Shown piece after piece: positions 11,901 through 23,900 of a stretch of 64,000 bases of DNA. Location of the stretch: NCBI GenBank assembly GCA_027924645.1, contig BSBN01001362.1, forward strand, positions 1,394,501-1,458,500, in the 5' to 3' direction. The translations under genes were made by a program, and so were the position numbers. The stretch's first letter is position 1. Each line of letters starts with the position of its first letter. The stretch comes from Cunninghamia lanceolata. Taxonomy: Eukaryota; Streptophyta; Pinopsida; Cupressales; Cupressaceae. The notes beneath the pieces are model-generated. The model was not told where the DNA came from. It ran no database searches and saw only the letters and a program-made list of their open reading frames with translations.

Positions 11901-14900
11901 TTTTCTAATCCTATCCCTATATCATACTATTGTTGTTGACTTTTCTTTCCATCTTCATCATCATAGTCCTAGTTATCCTATTTTGAGCCTACCATTTATC
12001 TTTAGCCATGTCTTGTACTTCTTCTATTCATGTCAATTTTAATAACCTCCAAATTTTCCATAAATTCTTCTCCACCAAAGCCTAGACCCTCACCCAAATC
12101 CTTACTTTCCTAAGAAAATCCCTTCCCCAAACATCATTTGATCATGCGGCTCCTTCCATCACTAGACAGGTGCCCCTACTTTCCATTATTCATCCAATAC
12201 AATCCCAATGTCATATCTCACATTCCCACACATACATTCATAGACTCCATTCCCCCTATTGACACCATCATTGATAATAATTTTAAGGAGTCTCCCTTGA
12301 ATAATCATTAAACCATGGATTATCCCATATCCCCGTCTTACACTTCACCTTTGAACTCTTAGAAGATGACATTTAGCTATCCCAACCATTACCAATCACA
12401 CTTTCTAGCAATCCCACATAAGACACCTTACCCATCACTTCATGTAGGTCATCACCAATTAAATTAGCTCATTACTCCATTCAACCATACCCATACCACC
12501 CCTTTCTCACTCTGCAACCTATATTAATGCATGATTAACCCCATGACATGCTATAGTTACCACAATGCCAATTCACTCTACCATCAGTCTTCATATTATC
12601 TTATGAATCACCATCCTTTCTTCCCATTCCTTGAGACATCATACCATGACACACATCCCTTCCTCCATTACATCCTCCCCAATCCTTTCCCAACATTGAT
12701 AGCCCACTAGTCATGCCACCTAATTTTCATAACACATTTGACCATAACATTGCCACAACAATCATCACTCATCCCGACACCATCCCTCCACCATGTGACA
12801 TTTATCTAACGCATATTCCCAATTATAATTATATCTATAGAAAACTCAAGGTGTTGTAAGTGCAATTAGAAGACCTTAACCCTCTTCCTCCTCCTTCCTC
12901 ATCAATAGGATGGATTAAATCACCACTATCAATTGACATCATCTTACAACCATCTCCTCCAAAAATGGTCTTGCTTAAATTTGATAATATAATGTCCAGG
13001 GTGATCTCATTACACATATGAGACACTTCTTTGTCCAAGCCACAATTGTCACCATTGATGATTATGTCCTTGCTAAGAATTTTCCCTCCACATTGATATA
13101 ATATGCCCTTGTATGGTTTGACACATTACTACTTGGTTCTATGAATTCAATATAGATCTCATGCATAGCTTTACCAACCACTACCAATTCAACATCAAGC
13201 CTTAGGTTTTCTTAGTGCATCTCACACATTGCAAACAAAACTCACTAGGGATTACTAGAGAGAGAGAGAGAGAGAGAGGTTCAAATTTTAAAGAGATGCA
13301 ACTTTGTCGATTGGTTGAAAAGATGTTAACCATGTAACAATAGAAATTTGCAAGTTGAATTGTAAGTTCTATAAGTTCTAAGCATAAACCAATGAAAAGA
13401 ATAACAAAAAATACCATTTGTATAGTTCCAGAAACGGATATCCGTTTTGGGACCGCAAAATGAATATCCGTTTTGGGAACCACAAAACGGATATCCGTTC
13501 CAAACGGATATTCTTAACATTCCTATGAAAGTCAAAGTTGGCCAATTCGTGAATTTGACTAAGTAAAGACATGATTTTTTTTTTATTGCCACTGTTGGCC
13601 TGCAATGATCCTGCACATACCCATTTTTGTGGCCTAAATATTCCCCATCTCTATTGATTTATGATTTAAACTAAACTTTCATCAAAATTGACATCACTTC
13701 TAATTAGAATCTCATGCATTATGGGATCATAAAGTCTATATGTCTTTGAATATATGCTAAAAAGCCCAAGGATGCACTTAGTAAACTTATCCTATGCTGA
13801 ATATAGTAGAAGTGCTTTTGGATTAAACTGTGTGTATTTCTTTGCTTGTGGACTGTGAAAAACTCATGCCTACTATTATCCTATGTCACCTGGAATCATT
13901 AAATTTTAAATGATATCCCTAATTTAATTTCTACCCTTAAACATCTTGAATTTTTTATACCCCCTCCTAATACACAATTTCTATTAAAATATCCCCCTCT
14001 TTTTACTGTATATCATAGATGCTTATTTTTTTAATTAACATTTTTATAATCCTCATACTTGCAGTTGAACATTTTATTCCCACCACTATCACACCTAGCT
14101 CTAAATGAAAAGTCTTGAGTGTATTTTCATAGGAGATTATAAGAATAAAATATATTTAAAATATTTTCATACTATAATAATTTGACATTGATCCATAGAA
14201 TGGAAAATATAATTGAAAAAGTAACTATTTATGTGAATACTTGATCATTTTTTAGTTTTTACTTCCTTTACATGTTTGGATTGAGAAAATAAATTAATAC
14301 TTGTGCATAGGGTAAGAAATTAAAAATATAATTATTCACCCATCTCATGTCTACCCATGAAATTTGAAAATTTTCTCTTTAGTGTTATCATGTTGCAATC
14401 ATTTAAATAAGGTATCTATTAATCTCTATAGAAAAATTTAAAATGGTGAAAAACGTTAAGAATTTTTCTTAACATTTCCAACTAAGACACAAATTTGATG
14501 TATAAGACCCTCAAGTGGTGGATGCCCATAAGGATATTCATTTCTCATTTACTTTAAATATTGTCCTACAAAGTGTACATAGGTCAAATCCCTCTTTTTG
14601 AACTAAACATGAATCTCTTGTATGGTGTACAAACACCTTCATTATTTCAACCATTTAGAACAAAAAAAAAAAAATGAAATCCCTACATAAATAGCATAAC
14701 CAATTCCTCTTTTTAGCCTCATGAAAGACAAAAGTGGAGATAAAGATTTATATTTTTTGCCCAACTTTATATCCCTTGGACCCAACCCCAAACCCATTCC
14801 ACACTCTTACCCCCAATACCTAAGGAAAAGAACATTAATATAATTACCCTCTACCCCTTATACCTAGCGATATATCTATTAACGTTACACACTCACATTC

Positions 14901-17900
14901 TATGATATTGCCTATCCAGTGATTGCCCCTAGGGCTATAACCAATCACTATGCACTTCTTGCTTTTGTCATCTAATTTATTTCATCCTTCATCCGATATG
15001 TGTGCATATGTCGAGTAACCAAAAATTCTCTCTTTGGAACTTGGTTTACTTCCATGTCACAATTCATAAAGTGTCATTTTATGTAATGCAACAATATGCA
15101 ACCTATCTTGAACACATGTTGCTATGAAAATTGCTTCATGCCAAAAGGAATTAGATCATATATTAACTATTTCAAATGATTTCCTAGAACTATTTCTCAC
15201 CAAAGGCTTTGAATATCTTAAACATTTCCAATGCATCTAATTATTTTAAAGAAAACAAAGAAAGTTCATTCTAGATAAGATCAATAAAGTTAATGAAATA
15301 GCTTGCACCTTTATGTGGTATTATTTATGTTAGTCCACAAATGTTTAAATGTATTAGTTCCATTTGATCCTTAGCTTTTGTTGCCTCTTTATTTGAGAAA
15401 GAATCTTTATTTCTTTTCCAAATTATAACCTTCACACATTTCCAACTTGACTTGTAATTAAGATTTCAAATCCTCTACAGGTTGTTCATTTTTTAGTTCT
15501 TTAAGTGAATGTGCATTTACAAGTCCAAATCTATGATACCAAAGGACCAAATTGGATCTTTCAACATATGTTACTACTAACACCTTTTCTAGAATTGTTG
15601 CACACAACTTGTTACTTGTATATGTTTCCCTCCCTAACAACTTTAGCAATAGTCATTTCTTTCACATCATTTAGAAGATATGCATTGCTATCAAATTGTA
15701 CCAATATACTAGCATTAAAAACTTTACTAATTGTGAAAATGTTTTTAGCTAAAGTAGGGACATGCCATACATCTTAGAGTTCCTTACATATGCCATTGGG
15801 CATATGAAAAGTGATCTTACCCACACTTATCATCTCATGGTTTTTGTTATCTCCAAGAATGACATTATTTTCTTTTCCACCTCCTTTTTATGTAATGAAC
15901 CAACTTCTCTCTAGTTATGTTGAGTTTCCCCTAAGTCCAAGTACAACACTTTAATATATCATTTATGGATGAAGTGACTATAAATATTTTTTTTGATTGC
16001 TACTTGCAACTACATTATCTTTAACTACTTTCTTTTTCTTCACATCTTCAACCTATACTAACCATTGTGCATTCAAGTTCTTAAAACGTCTTGGAGAGCC
16101 ACAATGAAAGCATTTTCCTTTCTTTTTCTCTACTTTTGTATGTCTGCTAGACATTATCCTGAGATGTCTAGATTTTCTTTCACTCTTATTCTTTTCTTTG
16201 TCCTTATATATAATCTATCGAAGTCAACATTCAATCCTACATCCTTCCTTTGACTTCTTGTTGAAGTAGTGTTGTTACTACTTTCTACTTGAGTCTAGAT
16301 CAGATTGAGTACTTAGTAGTACTACCAATCCCAAATAGGATTTTGACAAACTACTAAAGAGTGTCATAACATCTTCTTCTGTACTCATTGATCTGTACAT
16401 TACCAATTGATTTATGAGAGACTTAAAATGGTTTTTGTGGTCTAATATACTATAATTCCTTTTTTTTAATTGACAACCTTTTTCTATAGATACAATTTGT
16501 TGTATTTACATCCTTTGATTGATACAATTAAACCAATTGATCCCAAGCTCCCATTGTTGTTTTTGACTCACATGCATTTAAGCACATTATCACTTAAACT
16601 CAAAAACTTATACAAGAAAGAGTCCTACCTTCGTTTACCTTCCACTTAGCAATCAAGTCTATTGTTTTCGTTGAGTATAGTCTCAATCCCTTTAACTATC
16701 TTGGGAAAGTCTTTGTTCAACAAAAAACATCTCCATTATGAGCTTACATAGATAAAATCTACCACCATTAAAACATCCCACAAGACTATAAAGATATGTT
16801 ACAATGAATGTGGTCATTTCTCTACCTTTTACTTTTAGGATTTCAAAAGAGTACTCACTATTAGATGAACCTACTTTAATACTATGTAAAATAATTACAC
16901 AAAGCTACCAAAACATGTAGATCAATAAAATAAAATATTGTATAAGAAATCAAACTTGAAATGAATAAAATATATTTTGAAATTATTATATTCACTCCTT
17001 ATATTCTGAAATAGTGACTCCTTATAAAAAAAACAAGTGTTACAATCCTACTAAAAGAGTCAACTTAATTTTTTTTCCATCTACTTCTACCTATCCTATT
17101 TTAACTCACTATATTCAATCCAAAGAGCTTGGAGTGCATGTACACCATCCCATGATATGATATTTTTGACAAGGAAATTTGTGCAACTTTAATCTAGTAT
17201 TTGAAGAAAAAAATATAACTTTGGATGCACAAATGGGAATGACTTGTACATTTGGAAATTTGTACTTTGTAACTTTGTTCAATATAAAAATAAATAAATT
17301 AGGTAATTATTTTAGTGGTTAACACTATAAGAAAATTTTGTGTTTTGTTTTAAATACAAAGTCCGATGGTAAACATAGAACCACATTCCATTTCCATGTC
17401 AATTGATTTAAACCCACCAAGAGACCAAATGGCCAACATATCCAAAGTTCCAAGGAAAAGGGGTGTCTTTCATAACTAAGAACTTCCCTCGTCTTAACAA
17501 TGTTAAAGATCTAATGTCTATTTATGTAGAAGTGTAGGCATTACTTTCCCTTAGGGTTGGTAAAGATGTGTCTGAAGCATGCATGAAGTGTGCAATCAGA
17601 CATATAATACATCAATGTGAAATCAATTGATGTGGCATTATACAAACCAACCAATGTATGCCACCTTTAAATCTTATAGAAAGAAAGATGTTTTCTTTAA
17701 TGTAGGCTATGTTTCAATAGAGAAGCTCCAACAACTAGTATGCTATCATTTCATTATGAGTTATTTTCTGCCTTGTTCTTCCTCATGCTTTTCATTATTT
17801 TGAGACAACATCAACAATAATCATACCAAGTATTTTATTGAATTGAATGAATTTGTTGTCTACTATTTGTTGAGGAAAAATATTTTGTTTTTGGAATTTA

Positions 17901-20900
17901 GTTTATTAGCAACAATGCACTATTTCAGCTACTATGCTGTTTGGCCTATATCAAATACAGTTTTGGAAAGTAATAAGTTTTGCAGTTAAGTTGTTGATTT
18001 AATATGAATGATTTGTAGAAATATCAACTATAGTTTTGAAAAGTAATATAAGTTGTAATGGGCATTGCTAATTTTTCAATTCAGCTAAATGATTTGGTGT
18101 TTATGACTTCTAAGCTATATCAAATGTGGTTTTGTTAAATGATATGCAATAATAACTAGAATACATCTCTCCAACACCTTGTGGGTTCAAGAACCCTTGC
18201 AAGAGTGGCAAGAGTTATGCTTCTCGACACTATCACTATGTTGGCCCTCCTGAACAAGGCAAAAAAAGACACTACAAATTGTTACACAAAAAGACATCAC
18301 TTAGACATATTTTGACAAATTAAAAGTTTAAATTTAACTAAGATAGGAAAGAAGTTTGAAATCAAACCATCTAAAATTAAAAACTATTAGATTGGTATGT
18401 TGAGTAGTGTTCTACAAGCAAGTCAAACACTTACCATTACAATTGGTTCAAAGCCTTGTGACATCAAGACAACAATCTGTCACCTTCTCAAACATTTAAG
18501 ATGCACATAAGCTTGTGTTCCTACACAAGAAACCAAAACGCTACAATGCAGGCTACAAAATGGGCTTCTTTCACTACATGTCTTATTTTGGAGTAATGCA
18601 TTCAACACTGTGGGGAAGATGGATTCGTGATGAATCCAAAAACCATAAACAAATCAAACCATTGAACTGCAATTGACTATGGACTTATACATGATAAGGA
18701 GAAATAGAGACATGTAATTTCAAAAGTGTTAGGAATCATTCATAGAGGAAAATAGAAGACTGCAAAAAGAGTTAGCACTATAGAGATTTGTAAAACTTGT
18801 AATAGAACTTGTGTTCATAAATAAGATGTTTATGGTGAAAAAGGTAGCCAACTATCACTGTGTTGGGGAGTTGGCAAAGCACATGGTTTCTGAGGTCACT
18901 AAGGTCAATACAAAGTTTACCAACAAATGGTTCAGGTTTCTTTAAGTAGGGTTTCTCACGACTTCCTTTAGAAAGATATTTTTGATAAAATTGATGAAAT
19001 TAGGGGTAATGAAATATTTTCTCGTGTGGCCAACCTAATTAAACTGCTACAAAAATGAATACATTCAAATAAGTTATGTAACATGATCTTATTATATTAT
19101 AATACAATACACAATTTGATGGTTTAAGAAATTGAACATTAATAATGGTGCATTTAAAATTGCATAAGACAAGTTAATGATAAGGTAAGGTGGGAGGCCA
19201 AAATGCTTATTATAAGCTAGGCGTGAAATTTTTCTCATCTTTCTCCCTAATATTTTTTCAACCTAAGATATTAAAAAAAAATTGACACCCTCCATAAAAC
19301 TCTATTGCTAGAGTTGGCCTTATCCACTTATATGTTGAGATAACTCTCATTCTCTAGGAACCTTAATGGATTCAAAAACTTAAAGTTATTTTCAAAAAAT
19401 GATATTTTAGAACATAGGGTATGGTTTATGGTTGACAATGCTATAACCATCTGACCTACTTTCATACAACTATTTTTTTATTGTTTGTCTATTTTTCTAG
19501 ACTTACTCCCCTTTTTAATAGAGCCACAAGATGCAGTCTCTATTCTATTCTTCTAGAATATCCTCATCTTATGATAAATTTCTTTGAACATAAAACATGT
19601 CAGACTTATTCTCCAAGAGACATGAAACAAAATTTTATATTTGGTACAATACAAACACATTCTTTAATTGGATCTAAAGAATTGTGTGGCATTTGAGGCT
19701 TCTTTGTCTATAGAAACTCATCTACGTATAATTATTAGTGTTGGAAGTTTTTTCAAAATGTTCTTGAATCCATCATTGAGGAGAAAATTGAAGCCAACAT
19801 AACATAACATGTGCAGCCTATTTTTAGCTAGCTAAATTTTTAAAAAATCTAAATGAATTAGAAAAATATGATGAGTCAAAACCCAAAATAAACAATGCAA
19901 CATACATAACATTATAGTCCAAAACCAAAAGTCCCTGCAAGGTGAAACAATTACAAATTATATTTTCATTAAAGCTTGGACATTTTCTGCCTAGCATTTG
20001 AGCTCAGCAATCACCTAGTAAAATACGTTTAAATTTACCCTCACCTTTTATTATCATTAAACCTTGATCTCTTTTTAACCAATATAATTGTGCAAAATTT
20101 GTAAATACAAATATTTTTTTTAATCTTCCTATTGGTGAAGATCAATCAAGTAGAGGGATCCAATCTTGTGGGACACTAATTTTTATATACAGTTGATTCC
20201 ACAAGCCTTGAAACCTCTAAATTATAGTGCACTAGGAACAAGATAATTTTAAAATCAAAATTATATGTACTTAGGTGTAGCCTGACACTATAGAGAGGCT
20301 TGGAAAGATAGATCTGGTAGAGAGATCCCAAATTGGAACACTAATTTTCTTATGCAGTTGATTCTAGAAGCTGCTAACATTGTAGTACACAACAAACAAT
20401 ACAACTCTAAAATTACTATTCCCCATCTTTGTAGCTTAGGTGCAACTTGACATGATAGAGAGAGGCTTGGAAGCACTGTGATGAGCAATATCTACATTAG
20501 GGGGAGTAGAAACAACAAACCCAGTTGTAAAAGCAAAGTACCCAGTGGCAACACTTCTCTTTCTTGGTGGTGCTTGTGTTGTTTGCCTTGCATGCTCACA
20601 CTACCCTTGTATTCATAAATGTTGATATTAAGATTAACGACACGAAAAGCAAACAAAATAACTTAGGATTTAATTTTTCAATATACACAATTTATAAGAA
20701 ATTAATTGAATAGATAAGCAATAAAGGTACACTATTGGAGTGGTAAAAAAATAGCAATTTACTAAAGATTTTACAAATGAAATAATAACACACACTTTAA
20801 ATCGATATGTTACCAAGTTAAGTTTTTTTAGATGAGCTAAATTAAATAAATTTGTGAAAACTCTGCTCTTCGCATCTACCTACGCTATTTGGACACCACA

Positions 20901-23900
20901 TGCTGCTTGGTAACCTACTCTTTCATCTGCCACTTGCTACCTTGCAAGACTCCCTTTCCTGTTACTCCTTCAATCACCCCACCTACATGCCTTCCATGCA
21001 CACAAAGCTACGCCCTCCCTTCTTATACCTTCCCCCTCTTGCCCTTGTTTCTCCACGAACAAATCATCTACTAGCACTTGCATATTTGCAACAAAATCTA
21101 TACAAAAATGAAGCAATGATTAATGAAATGTATGGTGAGAGTCATGTTAGTTTTTATCTTCTCCGCCCCGACTATTTATAAATATCATCCACTTCAACAG
21201 TTAAAGGTCAATTTTGGCCGATAAAAATAGGACAAATATTTACCACTTTTTGGTGTGGATGAGGTGTAAATTTGCTAGGGGAGAGGACCCAATAGATGAG
21301 CACCCTAACTTCACGCCTCTCAAAATCATACGTGGCAATTTCGAATTACTCCAAAATTTTTATAGCAGCTTACTTGGCAAGGCCCTTGCTTATAACCAAG
21401 GTTTCAGGTCCACATCATCAAATATGATGCCACATCATCATGCTTTTTGTTGAGGTGTCTAAAAAGACCAAAAAAAAGGGGTAGAAAGATAGTTGTGCAT
21501 TAAATCATGTTTTGTTGGTGCATTGATGTGGCATCACATGATTTGTTGCTTTTTAGAGCTAAAGAACACATTTCATTCAATTATAAGTACTTATTGTCAA
21601 CACTAACAACTTTAAAGTCATGACTACTAAGGGAGAGGGGCTAGTAGCCGCCCACCCTAACTTCGCGCACATCAAGCACATAGCTAGACATATCGAATTT
21701 TGACAATTTTTTTTTGGTTTTTCCGTATGCGACCGAAGAGCTTAAAGCTATTCTTTTGGCTTCTGGGCACTTATACATTTCCCTGTAGGACGCGTTATGT
21801 GCACATGGGTCGAAAAATGGTCATTTTAACATGTCGCCCCATACATCCGCACCGATGTGCCGGTTACCGCTTGCCATCACATTTGTACACTTGTCTTAAT
21901 TTCATTGGTTAATTTACAAATGTATTGATGCATTTGTGAACATGTTTTGGTGCATTTGTGTTAATTTATTTGGTTGGTATTTTACATGTATTGGTTCTTT
22001 TTAAAAATTTAGTTAGGGGGTCAAGTGATTAAAAACATAGCGGTTATTGGGACGTGGGCGGCAACTGGGCCCTCTCCCTTAGTGCTAAACTGTTAAAAAT
22101 ATTGGACATTAAATCTACAAATACTTTCACAACTATTGAAACCTAGACCTCAACTACTAGGTCCCCTCTTCTATTGACTATTTGACCATTAACCCTGATG
22201 ATATTTAAGTAGAGTCCTTGCCCCCTTCCTCGTGACAAAGTGCAAGGAGTACAACCAAGGACGCTGCAATCATGTGACCTGCAACGGCTGCATGAGTGCA
22301 GAGATTTTGTGAAGGTTAGGAGAGAGGACCCAGTAGTGGCAGATGCCTCGGGAATGCCGCCGCTGCAACATTGTAACTTTCCTACTTATTATTTTTAACC
22401 TTGCTATTCACTCTACACAATTTAGTACAGTCGTGTAATTAACATTTGCTCTTGTTGTTTGTGTTGGCAGGCATTTTCTTCCCCGAAAATATTTGGTGAG
22501 GTGGAAAACGGTAAGAGTATAGTTAGTAGTGTGTATGTAGAGAAATGGATAAAAGTGTCTCGCCTCTGCTAAATCTTCTGTTTTCCATGAGGAATTGTTA
22601 TTCGTAGCTGGCACATTATCGCGTGTAGTTACGAAACTAATCCTGAAGGCAGAGTAGTTTTTCTTTATTCTTAAGATATGTGAAATCCGCTTGAGGCTTC
22701 AATGGAAGGGCATACTCTTCCAGGCCTGCGTTACAAGAAAAACTCACTCACATGAATGACTAGGGTTTTATCGCAAATACAACTGGCCGCGAACAAAGCA
22801 GGAGCAGAAGAGATAGAGGAGGTCACATATACGGAAAAATACTCTAGGGCATCGTTTTCCCAAACCATAAGGAAATTTTCACTCTACTTAAATATCATCC
22901 ACTTCAATGGTCAAACAATCAATAGCAATTTTACATCTCAATCACAACAAAAAGTGGTTAATATTTATCCTATTTTTATTGGCCAAAATTGACTTTTGAC
23001 TGTTGAAGTGGATGGTATTTAAGAACAGCCCAAAATTTTGACCCACAAAGGTCTATTTTCCCCACTATCAGCGAAAGCACAAGGGATTCATTGGTTTCCA
23101 TCCTGAATGAATAGAAAGCGGAAGGTGGAGACACGATAAGAAAAAAGTTGAATGAAAATTGTAAGGATTGGGGAAGTTGCAAATCCCCATAAAACAAATT
23201 ATGTCCGAAATTGAAAGACAAGATTTGATTTCTAAAGATATGATTTATAGAAGATTTGATTTTTTGGAAGATTTGTAAAATCCACTATCTATGTTCTTAA
23301 ACCTTTAGATCGAGGGTCATATCACATATGACAAGATCTGTTTCCCAAGGATAGACCGGTGGAGGATTGATGCATCTGAAAAGAAAAGAGAAGGGTGCAA
23401 AACTAATTATACAGGCATGTGATGTGATCGACGGCGTCAAACTTCCCTTTAATCCACTTAAATGCATCAAGAGGCCAAATCCAATTAAATTAAATGAATA
23501 GCACCAAATGACAGCGAAAAGACAAGATGAACATGTTCTGTTTTCCGGTGACATTTTCCAGTTCCCCGAGCGAGCGACTTGCATGGCTGGAAGCTACTAC
23601 AAATTTAGCCTATTAGTTAATTATTAATTATCTTGTTTTGATGCTTTTATTAAAAACTTTACCTTCTTTATTTTTAAATATCATCCACTTCAAAATTAAT
23701 TTTAGTCAATTAACTATTTATTTATGGATGATAATTAAGTAAAGTGCTCCCCTACAAACAAAATTTATAAATACAACAATCTCACAGTACTATATAGCTA
23801 CAAGATGCAAAGTACAACAGAAGAGTAAACAACATCCCATGACTAAAGACTGCTGTGTACGGTTAGAGCAGTTGTCTGTAAATAGCTTGCGATGGCCTGT

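Larger units (their letters stand above)
6784..13622. mobile_element. Approximately 6.8 kb fold-back element nested in the copia element
   Basis: The outer ends are an exact 18-base inverted pair: GGGTATGTGCAGGATCAT at 6784-6801 and its complement at 13605-13622. The similarity continues inward with gaps (GGCCAA, then AGTGGCAATRAAAA). Further in, both sides carry palindromic AACGGATATCCGTT-type words (7650-7745 and 13430-13515) followed by CTTTTCATT...TTAG blocks in opposite orientation. The copia integrase reading stops at the right end and resumes beyond the left end. No transposase was recognised, so class is unknown. Confidence 0.6.

Noticed and set aside
13804..14925. Possible independent gene between the copia integrase pieces
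   Set aside because: No open frame of note and no coding similarity. AT-rich insertion only.
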